A stretch of 13,589 bases of DNA, from assembly GCA_900317065.1 (NCBI GenBank), contig ONFK01000017.1, positions 1 through 13,589 on the forward strand, in the 5' to 3' direction. The stretch comes from an uncultured Bacteroidales bacterium. Lineage in GTDB: Bacteria > Bacteroidota > Bacteroidia > Bacteroidales > UBA932. The notes beneath the pieces were generated by a model. That model was given only the letters and a program-made list of their open reading frames with translations. It had not been told where the DNA came from and did not search any database. Positions 1 to 6,291 of this stretch are shown piece after piece (the stretch's first letter is position 1; each line of letters starts with the position of its first letter). The position numbers and the translations under genes are program-made.

Positions 1-240
1 GCGCATGACGGCGACGCTCATTCCGCGTATCTGCCAGCGCTGCATGAAGCTGCGCATGTCCCTCTCCATCTTTGCCAGATTTTCGCGGTCGGACATTTCA
101 TTTGTCAGAACGACATTCATGCCTGAAATGGACGCTCTTCTCTTCCCGTCATTTCCGGAAGGGATGGCCAGAATGAGGACGGTCAGCACCGCGAGCACCG
201 CAAGGGCGGCGTAAACGTATTTCTTATTCGGGATTTTCAC
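1..240 (-). CDS. Serine hydrolase of the beta-lactamase/PBP4*-like family, N-terminal part only (runs off left edge)
   Basis: This reading frame has no stop from the left edge to the GTG at 240 and gives 80 residues. The start KIPNKKYVY is followed by a hydrophobic stretch of about 20 residues (about 10-27), which looks like a signal anchor. A spacer follows, then the segment KMERDMRSFMQRWQIRGMSVAVMR. The pattern 'fm..W.i.G.svavmr' is what I know from the opening of secreted Bacteroidota serine hydrolases of the beta-lactamase family (PF00144). The catalytic SxxK lies beyond the window, so the assignment rests on this short region. The start overlaps the end of the MATE gene by 17 bases, suggesting coupled translation as last gene of the unit. 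A TTG at 261 in the same frame is an alternative start that would add seven residues. It probably acts outside the inner membrane; the substrate is unknown. Confidence 0.6.
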   Translation of the reverse strand, partial: MKIPNKKYVYAALAVLAVLTVLILAIPSGNDGKRRASISGMNVVLTNEMSDRENLAKMERDMRSFMQRWQIRGMSVAVMR

Positions 241-1597
241 TTCTTTCGAGTTGTCTGACAAGGCGGATTACAAGAATTACCGTGCATGTAAAGGCCAGTA
301 CGTCGGAGGCCGGATAGCTGAGCCATACACCTTCTATGCCGAAGGCAAGCGGCAGCAGATAGAGAGCGGGCAGCAGGAAGATGAGCTGTCTGCTGAGGGA
401 GAGGAAAACACTCTTCCGCACCATACCGAGGCACTGGAAAAGGTTCGTGCTGATAATCTGGAAACCTATTATGGGGAAGGTGAAATTCATCAGGCGCATC
501 CCGTGGACTGCAAGCCCTTTGAGCTCGGCGTCGTTGGTGAACATCGAAACCGCGGCTCCGGGGAAAAGTTCGAAGACAAAGAATCCGGCCGTAGTCACCA
601 GGGTGGCCCAGAACACGCTGAGCCAGTAAACCTCCTTGACTCTCCGGCCTTTGCCGGCGCCGAAATTGTAACTTGCAATGGGCTGCATGCCCTGGTTGAT
701 GCCCATTACGACCATCAGGAATAGAAAGGATACACGGTTGATTATCCCGTATGCACCGATTGCAAGGTCGCCGCCGTATTTGCGGAGCTGCTGATTGATG
801 AACATCGAAACCAGGCACGCCGCGGCATTCATCAGGAACGGTCCCAGGCCTATTCCGAGCGATGTGCGGGCTATCTTGGCACTGAACCCGAAGATGCGTC
901 TGCCGAAGTGGATGACATTCTTTCCGGACGAGAAGTAGACCAGGCTGTAGATCAGGGAAATGGTCTGGCAGAGCACCGTGGCGATGGCCGCGCCCTTCAC
1001 CCCGAGCCCGAGGACGAAGATGAACAGAGGGTCCAGGACGGCGTTGCTGATGACCGTGAACAGCGTCAGGCCCATGGCGAGGCGGGGATTGCCGGTGGCC
1101 CTTATCAGGGCGTTCAGGCCGAAATACAGATGGGAGATGATGAATCCCGCCAGGATGATCACCATGTAGTCCCTGGCGAAGGGGTAGATGGCGTCGCTGG
1201 CGCCGAAGAAGAACAGAACCGGCTTCAGGAATGCGAGTACAAGGACGGAGAACAAGGCCCCGAGCACCACGTTGAGGGTGACTACGTTGGGGAGCACCTT
1301 GTTTGCGGTGACGTAGTTCTTCTGCCCTAGCAGCATGGACGTGAGGGTGGATGCCCCGACGCCCACGAGGGTGCCGATGGCGGTGCCCAGATTCATCACG
1401 GGGAAGGTTACGGCAAGCCCGGAGATGGCAAGGGCGCCCACATCCTTTATGTGCCCGATGTATATGCTGTCCACCATGTTATACAAAGAACTCGCGGTCA
1501 TGGCTATGATGCCAGGGACCGCGTATTCTTTGAGCAATGTGCTTATTTTCTTGGTTTCCAGCTCCACGGGAGCCTTCCCTTGTGCCGCAGTGCTCAT
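224..1597 (-). CDS. MATE family multidrug/cation antiporter
   Basis: The product is 457 residues, normal for the MATE family, and is very hydrophobic, consistent with twelve membrane helices in two bundles. Near the N-terminus it has the family hallmark pattern 'P.i..m...slYnmvDsiyiGh' (about residues 28-49), followed by a glycine-rich segment around 70-85 (NLGTAIGTLVGVGAST). It resembles the MepA-like branch of MATE proteins, which export cationic drugs or metabolites in exchange for Na+ or H+. The substrate cannot be told from sequence. The ATG at 1597 follows the stop of the FKBP lipoprotein gene by a single base, and its own 3' end overlaps the serine hydrolase start, so it is an internal gene of a compact minus-strand unit. 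The short charged N-terminal tail (residues 1-22) is cytoplasmic in other family members. Confidence 0.9.
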   Translation of the reverse strand: MSTAAQGKAPVELETKKISTLLKEYAVPGIIAMTASSLYNMVDSIYIGHIKDVGALAISGLAVTFPVMNLGTAIGTLVGVGASTLTSMLLGQKNYVTANKVLPNVVTLNVVLGALFSVLVLAFLKPVLFFFGASDAIYPFARDYMVIILAGFIISHLYFGLNALIRATGNPRLAMGLTLFTVISNAVLDPLFIFVLGLGVKGAAIATVLCQTISLIYSLVYFSSGKNVIHFGRRIFGFSAKIARTSLGIGLGPFLMNAAACLVSMFINQQLRKYGGDLAIGAYGIINRVSFLFLMVVMGINQGMQPIASYNFGAGKGRRVKEVYWLSVFWATLVTTAGFFVFELFPGAAVSMFTNDAELKGLAVHGMRLMNFTFPIIGFQIISTNLFQCLGMVRKSVFLSLSRQLIFLLPALYLLPLAFGIEGVWLSYPASDVLAFTCTVILVIRLVRQLERSENPE

Positions 1598-1598
1598 G

Positions 1599-2618
1599 TT
1601 ATGGCTTTTCGGTTAATTCAAGTTCGAAACACAGGGGAGAGAAGGATGGGATCGAATTGCCGGAGCCGGAACCGCTGTAACCGTATTTCGATACGAAGAA
1701 ACACTTGCCGGCCTCTCCGGGATGCATCACGCTGAGCCCGTATGCAAAACCGGGAATCACCGAGGTCTCGTCTTCTCCAAGGGTGATGGACGTGTAGTCC
1801 TGGTCGGACGAAAACCACTTTACCTGTTGTTGCGCATAGGTCTTGGAACTGGAATACAGCCCCCAGACTTTGGCGGTGTCGGCGACGGTGGTGTCGAACG
1901 CGCGTCCGTTCAGGAGTCTGCCGGTGTAATTGATGTAGACGGTGGTGTCCGAAGGGAACTCCCTGTCGAGCCCGTCCCTGGTCTTTACGTAGAAGAAACC
2001 TTCCTGTTCGGCATCCTCTACCGCAGACGGGTAGTTGATTTTCATGTAACGCCTCAGGGAATCAAGTTCCCAGGCTTCGATGTCGTCGAATGCATCGACC
2101 AGTTCGAGATCGTAGATCAGGTCTGTGCCGGAGCAGTTCTCGATGTACTCTTCTTCGGTATAGAAACGCTCCGCCTCGCTTAGCCAACCGGGCACCACGA
2201 CTTTCTTGCGTCCGCCCACCTTCATCGTGGAAATAGCCTCTTCCAGCCCTGCGGCCATGACTTCAAGCCCGTCGCCGCGATAGCCGACGATGGGGCCGTA
2301 GTACTTGGTTTCGTCGTAATTGCCGTTCTGCCTGGCTACTTTCTCGACCGTCGTGTTCTGCATCTGCCCTGCCAGCGTATAGGTGGTGTAGTTCACGCGT
2401 ATGTAAGCAAGGCTGGCGGCGTCGATTCCGGTGCCCGGCGTCTCTTCGAGCACGTATGCTCCGAGGGGAGTGCGTGTCGCAGACGGGTGGTTCCGGGAAA
2501 TCCATGCGTCGAAATAGCGTTTGGCATCGTCGTTCAGGCCGGCGCTCTTTTCCCTGGCGCAGGATGCGAGAAGGAGCAATGCGAGCCCCGTTGTGATATA
2601 TTTCAGTTTCATACTCAT
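1599..2618 (-). CDS. FKBP-type peptidyl-prolyl cis-trans isomerase, tandem-domain lipoprotein
   Basis: The 339-residue product starts with a lipoprotein signal ending LLLLASC, with Cys20 as the lipidated residue. Two FKBP-like domains follow. The first (about 52-175) contains 'AYIRVNYTTYTLAGQ', 'GLEEAISTMKVGGRKKVVVPGWL' and 'DLIYDLELVDAF'. The second (about 207-335) contains 'VYINYTGRLLNGRAFDTT', 'VIPGFAYGLSVMHPGE' and the closing 'IPSFSPLCFELEL'. FKBP domains catalyse proline isomerisation and help proteins fold. With a lipid anchor this one would work in the periplasm or at the outer membrane; gliding protein GldI is a related Bacteroidota lipoprotein. Domain 1 departs more from the family pattern and may be a substrate-binding or degenerate copy. 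The ATG directly abuts the TGA of nrnA (TGAATG), so translation is probably coupled. A second ATG two codons in is an equally possible start. Confidence 0.88.
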   Translation of the reverse strand: MSMKLKYITTGLALLLLASCAREKSAGLNDDAKRYFDAWISRNHPSATRTPLGAYVLEETPGTGIDAASLAYIRVNYTTYTLAGQMQNTTVEKVARQNGNYDETKYYGPIVGYRGDGLEVMAAGLEEAISTMKVGGRKKVVVPGWLSEAERFYTEEEYIENCSGTDLIYDLELVDAFDDIEAWELDSLRRYMKINYPSAVEDAEQEGFFYVKTRDGLDREFPSDTTVYINYTGRLLNGRAFDTTVADTAKVWGLYSSSKTYAQQQVKWFSSDQDYTSITLGEDETSVIPGFAYGLSVMHPGEAGKCFFVSKYGYSGSGSGNSIPSFSPLCFELELTEKP

Positions 2619-3650
2619 TCAGTTCGTCGTTTCGTTTCGCAGAAATCGTGCCGCAATCTCTTCGAGCCAGCCGGCCGCGGCGTCTTTCGAAGGGATGTCC
2701 TGCGGCCAGAATATCTTCCCTCCGGCGGCAAGCTCATGCCCTCCTCCGTGGAAATACTCTGCGGCCATGTTCCGTGCGGAGAGCCCGCGTTTGGAACGTA
2801 TGCTCACGCGGTACAATCCCTCCTCTTCGCGAAGGAAAATGCTCATGCGCACGTCGCGCAGGGACAGGGGTATGTTCACGAGGCCTTCGGTCTCTCCCGC
2901 TTCCGTGCCGTATGACTCCTGCATCTCCGAGCTCATTATCATATAGGAAATGCCGGACGGGAGGATGGTCAGGTGGTTCGCCAGCATGTCGGCGAAGGCC
3001 GCCAGGCGCTGCCGCCGGTCGCAGTGGTAGAGCCTGTCCAGGACCCAGTCCCTGTCCACTCCGGCCTGGAGCAATTCCGACGCCATCTGCAAAGTGCTTG
3101 GGATTACCGAGTTGGCGAAATTGTTCGTGTCCGTGGTCATTCCGGTCATCATGGCTGTAAGGCACGATATCGGGATGTTCCCCGTCTTTCCGCCTTCCAT
3201 TTCCTTGAGAATGAAATAGAGGAGCTCGCATGTCGAGGACCTCCAGGGTTCGGAGAATGCAAGGTCGAAGGCTTCGAGCTGCGGCCGGAGGTGATGGTCT
3301 ATCAGCACTTTCGTGGTGTTCGCTGCGGAAAGGGCGGGGGAGAGCTGCTCCGTGCGGTGCAACTCGTTCAGATCCATGATGACGATGAGATCCGACCCTG
3401 CAATCCTCTTGCCGGCTTCTTCGGGATGCATCGAAGCGTCGAGCACTTCAATGCCTTCCGCGATGAATGCGAGGGTGTCCGGAGCCTTGTCAGGAAGAAT
3501 CAGAACGGCATCTTTCCCGAGCCTCTGCGAAAGATAGCCGACAAGGGCCGCACCGCTGCACAGGGCGTCGCCGTCCGGGTGCGTGTGGACTATCGCCGAA
3601 ACTACGGAGGCGTTGTCGAACAGTTGCTTCAGTACAGAGATGTTTTCCAT
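2619..3650 (-). CDS. nrnA: DHH/DHHA1 phosphoesterase, NrnA-like (nanoRNase / pAp phosphatase)
   Basis: The product is 343 residues from the ATG at 3650. The DHH-family metal motifs are visible in order: HTHPDGDALCSG (22-33), an Asp in IVIMDLNELHR (Asp93), the signature IDHH (117-120) and GMTTDTNNF (170-178). The C-terminal DHHA1 domain carries HGGGHELAAGG (301-311). NrnA-type enzymes degrade 2-5 nt RNA fragments and dephosphorylate 3'-phosphoadenosine 5'-phosphate in the cytoplasm, using Mn2+. The frame stays open upstream to 3848, but that extension is basic, lacks family similarity and lies antisense to the divergent gene. The family start motif fits the 3650 ATG, and a TAnnTTTG element sits just upstream. 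It heads the minus-strand unit. The exact substrate (nanoRNA, pAp or cyclic dinucleotide products) cannot be settled by sequence. Confidence 0.9.
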   Translation of the reverse strand: MENISVLKQLFDNASVVSAIVHTHPDGDALCSGAALVGYLSQRLGKDAVLILPDKAPDTLAFIAEGIEVLDASMHPEEAGKRIAGSDLIVIMDLNELHRTEQLSPALSAANTTKVLIDHHLRPQLEAFDLAFSEPWRSSTCELLYFILKEMEGGKTGNIPISCLTAMMTGMTTDTNNFANSVIPSTLQMASELLQAGVDRDWVLDRLYHCDRRQRLAAFADMLANHLTILPSGISYMIMSSEMQESYGTEAGETEGLVNIPLSLRDVRMSIFLREEEGLYRVSIRSKRGLSARNMAAEYFHGGGHELAAGGKIFWPQDIPSKDAAAGWLEEIAARFLRNETTN

Positions 3651-3661
3651 TTTTTCGCGAG

Positions 3662-3669
3662 CAAATTTA
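3662..3669 (-). promoter_or_regulatory. Predicted promoter -7 element for nrnA unit
   Basis: On the minus strand this reads TAAATTTG, an exact match to the Bacteroidota -7 consensus TAnnTTTG. Only 11 bases separate it from the nrnA ATG at 3650, so the predicted transcript would have a leader of only a few nucleotides. No clear TTG -33 box is seen at the expected distance, only an AT-rich run. Confidence 0.55.
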
Positions 3670-3678
3670 ATAAGAATA

Positions 3679-3709
3679 TTGCATTTGAAAAATGAATTTT
3701 CTAACTTTG
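3679..3709 (+). promoter_or_regulatory. Predicted promoter for the membrane protein-DUF3822-rsmD unit
   Basis: TTG at 3679-3681, a 20-base gap and TAACTTTG at 3702-3709 match the Bacteroidota -33/-7 promoter pattern (TTG ... TAnnTTTG). The ATG of the downstream gene is at 3742, giving a leader of roughly 27 bases. It lies back to back with the nrnA -7 element in the same 91-base divergent gap. Confidence 0.6.
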
Positions 3710-3741
3710 TGCGGATATACTTGGAATTATAGAAACGAAAT

Positions 3742-4437
3742 ATGAAAAAGTCAGTTAAGATCATTCTTGAGATCGTCCTGTTCCTTCTCTGCGTCCTTCT
3801 TGTCGACCTCATCGTCAAGAGCATAATGAAACCCGTGAACTTCAGCAAGCAGAAGGCTTACCGCGAAAGCGTGGCCATCCAGCGTCTGAAAGACATCCGG
3901 ACCCTTCAGGTTGCATACAAGAGTGTGAACGGCAAGTTCACCTCCACCGTCGATTCCCTCGCCGATTTCTACAACAACGGCAAGATGGGTATCGTGATGC
4001 AGGTCGGCTCCATGGACGACTCCCTCGCAGTCGCCCATACCGAGAAGATCAAGAAGGCTTCCCGCAAGAAGATGACAGGTGAAGATTTCCTCAAGCTCTA
4101 CGAAGCGGGTGACAAAGACCTCGTGTTCTCCGTCGAGACCAAGATTCCGGTGAAAGACACTCTCTTTAACGGCCGCGACAATTTCATCGTGGATTCCCTC
4201 AAGTACATCCCCTTCTCCGGCGGCCAGCCCGTTCTTATGGAGGCTCTCGTAAAAACCGTTTCCGGCGTTCCCGTTCCTCTGTTCGAGGCCAAGATGCCCT
4301 ACAGGGCCCTCCTCAAGGGTATGGACAATCAGCTCCGCATCAACCTCGATGCCGAAAAGAGGGACCAGAACCGCTACGAGGGCCTGCAGGTCGGTTCGGT
4401 TACCGCTCCTAACAACAACGCCGGTAACTGGGAGTAG
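3742..4437 (+). CDS. Membrane-anchored protein of unknown function (pseudopilin-like N-terminal layout)
   Basis: I do not recognise a named family for this 231-residue product. It has a short basic start (MKKSVK), one hydrophobic helix at about 7-28, and then a helical, charged stretch (33-63, 'QRLKDIRTLQVAYKSVNGKF') followed by 'TSTVDSLADFYNNGK'. The sequence 'r...ir..q.aYk..nGkfts..dsL' is reminiscent of type II secretion pseudopilins and other proteins with a membrane helix continuous with a long alpha helix. No prepilin peptidase cleavage site (G then FT.E) is visible. The rest (about 80-231) is mixed and polar with no cysteines outside the helix region, so it is probably exposed in the periplasm. 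It has its own promoter and lies two bases upstream of the DUF3822 gene, with rsmD third. The pilin likeness is inference only. Confidence 0.75.
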   Translation: MKKSVKIILEIVLFLLCVLLVDLIVKSIMKPVNFSKQKAYRESVAIQRLKDIRTLQVAYKSVNGKFTSTVDSLADFYNNGKMGIVMQVGSMDDSLAVAHTEKIKKASRKKMTGEDFLKLYEAGDKDLVFSVETKIPVKDTLFNGRDNFIVDSLKYIPFSGGQPVLMEALVKTVSGVPVPLFEAKMPYRALLKGMDNQLRINLDAEKRDQNRYEGLQVGSVTAPNNNAGNWE

Positions 4438-4439
4438 AG

Positions 4440-4919
4440 GTGGAAATCTCCATTCTCACACCTGCGTGCACTCTGGTGCCCACGCATTTCTTCAACACGA
4501 CTTCTGCAAGGGAGACTCTTGCAGAAGTCGCGTGTTTGAAGGAGGGCGACGTGGTCAAGTGGGCGGATGTGCCGCAGTACGACGCGGTGCTCCTATATGC
4601 TGTCGAGAATGAGAGGGTGGAGGCTCTTCCGGAGTTGTGGTATCTGCTGCAGGATCTGCCCAAGTGCAAGGATTACAACAAGATAGTGGCATCCTACAAA
4701 GAGAATCATCTGTATCTCGCCATCGCCCAGGGCGGCAGCCTGCTGCTGGCAAACGTGTTCGAGGCTCCGGATTTCACGACTGCCGAATACTATGTCTTCC
4801 TTGCCATGAAGCAACTCCAGCTCAATCCGGAGGTATCCACGATATGCATGCGCAGTCTAATCGGGCCAGAAGAGGAGATGAGCCTTTATCGCTACTTCAA
4901 GTCGGTGGAACAGATATGA
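4440..4919 (+). CDS. DUF3822 family protein, short form
   Basis: This is a 159-residue product with a GTG start two bases after the upstream stop codon. The same frame has a TAA at 4425-4427 and no other start, so the GTG is well supported. GGGAG just upstream overlaps the previous stop region and can serve as the ribosome-binding site. The C-terminal half, 'LANVFEAPDFTTAEYYVFLAMKQLQLNPE' (103-131), matches what I remember of DUF3822, a Bacteroidota family usually found directly before rsmD. Family members are typically about 250-270 residues, with an N-terminal 'sIRLs.dGFSFsi' region. This one begins near the middle part ('ILTPACTLVPTHFF'), so about the first 75-100 residues are missing. The function is unknown. 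The stop overlaps the rsmD start (ATGA at 4916-4919), so the two are coupled. The 5' coding part holds strong inverted repeats. Confidence 0.8.
   Translation: MEISILTPACTLVPTHFFNTTSARETLAEVACLKEGDVVKWADVPQYDAVLLYAVENERVEALPELWYLLQDLPKCKDYNKIVASYKENHLYLAIAQGGSLLLANVFEAPDFTTAEYYVFLAMKQLQLNPEVSTICMRSLIGPEEEMSLYRYFKSVEQI
4491..4541 (+). other. Strong intragenic hairpin (inverted repeat) in the DUF3822 gene
   Basis: CGACTTCTGCAAG at 4498-4510 and CTTGCAGAAGTCG at 4518-4530 are perfectly complementary (13 pairs) around a 7-base loop, GGAGACT. Allowing a 2-base bulge (CG at 4531-4532) and a 1-base bulge, pairing continues between TTCAACA on the left (4491-4497) and TGTTTGAA on the right (4533-4540). 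That makes about 20 pairs. It falls in codons 17-34. No run of T follows, so it does not look like an intrinsic terminator. A smaller inverted repeat (TGCGTG 4463-4468, CACGCA 4481-4486) lies immediately upstream. Confidence 0.8.
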
Positions 4920-5452
4920 GAATCATCGGCGGCAGCCTCAAAGGCAAGACAATCGAGTTGCCCCAGCGCTACTCGGCACGGCCCACCACGGATTTTGCCA
5001 GGGAGGGCCTTTTCAATGTCCTGAACAACGAATACGAGTTCGAAGACCTGAAAGTGCTCGACCTCTTCGGCGGCACGGGGGCCATCAGTTTCGAGTTCGC
5101 TTCGCGGGGCGCCGCCCGCGTGTACTGCGTGGAGATGGCGCGCGAGAATGCGTCTTTCATAAAGAGGGAGGCCGCCCGCCTGGGCTTGGACAATGTGACC
5201 ATGGTGCGGGACAATGTCTTCGACTTCATCCCCATCTGCACCGAAAAGTTCGACCTCGTGTTCGCCGATCCACCCTATGCCCTTGAAGGCCTGGAGACTT
5301 TGCCCGACAAAGTCCTCGGCCAGGGGATACTCCACCCGGAGTGCTACTTCATCCTCGAGCACGGCGACGAACACTCATTCACCGGCCATCCCCGCTTCGT
5401 CAAGGAAAAAGTCTACGGCCGCGTCCACTTCTCGTTTTTTACAGCCCTTTAG
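4916..5452 (+). CDS. rsmD: 16S rRNA (guanine(966)-N(2))-methyltransferase RsmD
   Basis: The 178-residue product is the usual RsmD size. The N-terminus MRIIGGSLKGKTIELP and the RPTTDFAREGLFNVL block (22-36) are hallmarks of the family. The S-adenosylmethionine-binding motif is DLFGGTGAISFEFASRGA (49-66) with the acidic Glu73 after strand 2, and the catalytic amino-methyltransferase motif is DPPY (118-121). RsmD methylates the exocyclic N2 of G966 in 16S rRNA near the P site of the small subunit. The ATG at 4916 overlaps the upstream DUF3822 stop as ATGA. The frame is open further upstream, but that region is antisense to nothing conserved and overlaps the DUF3822 coding sequence. The 3' end overlaps the convergent mazG by 14 bases. 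It has no terminator of its own. Confidence 0.95.
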   Translation: MRIIGGSLKGKTIELPQRYSARPTTDFAREGLFNVLNNEYEFEDLKVLDLFGGTGAISFEFASRGAARVYCVEMARENASFIKREAARLGLDNVTMVRDNVFDFIPICTEKFDLVFADPPYALEGLETLPDKVLGQGILHPECYFILEHGDEHSFTGHPRFVKEKVYGRVHFSFFTAL

Positions 5453-6230
5453 CCTTGCCTTCGTCCCAGATGGCATCCATTTCGGCGAGGGACATCTGCT
5501 TGAGGTCCCGGCCCCGGGCGATGGTCTGCTGTTCGAGATAGGTGAAGCGGCGGCGGAATTTCTCGCAGGCCTTGTCGAGCGCGACTGACGGGTCGACGTC
5601 GTAGAGGCGTGCGGCGTTCACCACTGCGAACAGAAGGTCGCCGAATTCTTCTTCCTTGTGGGCCGGATCGGCTTCTTCGACGGCCTCGTGGGCTTCGCCG
5701 TATTCTTCCATCACCTTGTCCCACACCTGCTGGGGCTCCTCCCAGTCGAATCCCACGCTGCGGGCCTTGTCCTGCATTGCGTAGGCCTTCAGCACCGGAG
5801 GAAAACTTTTGGGTACCCCGCCCAGGATGGTGCGGTTGCCGCCCTTCTCCTTTGTCTTGATAAGCTCCCAGTTTTTGGCGACTTCCTCTTCGGTCATGCC
5901 TTCCGAGGGACCGCCCCCGAAAACGTGGGGATGGCGGAAAATCATCTTGTCGCAGAGCCCGCGGATTACGTCCGCAATGTCCCAGCGGCCTTCTTCTTCG
6001 GCTATGCGCGCGTAAAAAATAATATGTAGGAGAACGTCCCCAAGTTCTTTGCGAAGGTCCTTGTCGTCGCCCCGGAGCACAGCGTCGCTGAGTTCGTAGA
6101 CTTCTTCCACTGTCATGGGCCTCAGGCTCTGTGTGGTCTGGGCTGCGTTCCAGGGGCATTTCGCCCTCAATGTTTCCATGATATCCAGCGCTTCTGCAAA
6201 GGCTTTGAGTTTTTCTTCTTTTGTGTGCAT
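5439..6230 (-). CDS. mazG: Nucleoside triphosphate pyrophosphohydrolase MazG
   Basis: The product is 263 residues with two MazG repeats, as in the E. coli enzyme. Repeat 1 has CPWNAAQT (25-32), the metal-binding EEVYE (42-46) and ELGDVL (62-67), then the family block RHPHVFGG (99-106). Repeat 2 has EEYGE (175-179) and EEFGDLLFAVVN (194-205). MazG hydrolyses (d)NTPs to the monophosphate and pyrophosphate with Mg2+. It cleans the nucleotide pool and can affect (p)ppGpp-linked stress responses. The widely conserved CPWD is CPWN here, a small change outside the core metal ligands. The ATG at 6230 is preceded by a promoter on the minus strand. It is a single-gene unit on the opposite strand from both flanking genes, and its stop lies inside the last codons of rsmD. 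Confidence 0.95.
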   Translation of the reverse strand: MHTKEEKLKAFAEALDIMETLRAKCPWNAAQTTQSLRPMTVEEVYELSDAVLRGDDKDLRKELGDVLLHIIFYARIAEEEGRWDIADVIRGLCDKMIFRHPHVFGGGPSEGMTEEEVAKNWELIKTKEKGGNRTILGGVPKSFPPVLKAYAMQDKARSVGFDWEEPQQVWDKVMEEYGEAHEAVEEADPAHKEEEFGDLLFAVVNAARLYDVDPSVALDKACEKFRRRFTYLEQQTIARGRDLKQMSLAEMDAIWDEGKAKGL

Positions 6231-6250
6231 CAGAATATTTATTAAATTTG
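6220..6250 (+). promoter_or_regulatory. Predicted promoter for the CoA-transferase gene
   Basis: TTTG at 6220-6223, a 19-base gap and TAAATTTG at 6243-6250 give a near-ideal Bacteroidota -33/-7 promoter. The ATG is at 6282, giving a leader of about 25 bases. The -33 box lies inside the first codons of the divergent mazG gene. Confidence 0.65.
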
Positions 6251-6260
6251 TAGACTAATG

Positions 6261-6291
6261 CAAAAATAAGAATAATAACCAATGAAAGCAA
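6261..6291 (-). promoter_or_regulatory. Predicted promoter for mazG
   Basis: Read on the minus strand: TTG (6291-6289), a 20-base gap and TATTTTTG (6268-6261). This matches TTG ... TAnnTTTG. The mazG ATG is 30 bases further on at 6230. The -33 box is inside the first codons of the divergent CoA-transferase gene, and the two promoters face each other. Confidence 0.6.

Noticed and set aside
3651..3848. Extension of the nrnA frame upstream to 3848, adding 66 residues.
   Set aside because: The added part is basic, unlike DHH proteins, runs antisense through the start of the divergent gene and over its own promoter element. The family start fits the ATG at 3650.
4498..4540. The DUF3822 hairpin as a rho-independent terminator.
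   Set aside because: The stem is strong but no T-run follows (next bases are CGTGTTTGAAGG), and it lies inside an open coding frame.
4637..4915. Upstream extension of the rsmD frame to 4637.
   Set aside because: It overlaps the DUF3822 coding sequence in another frame. RsmD homologues start with MRIIGG, which is the ATG at 4916.
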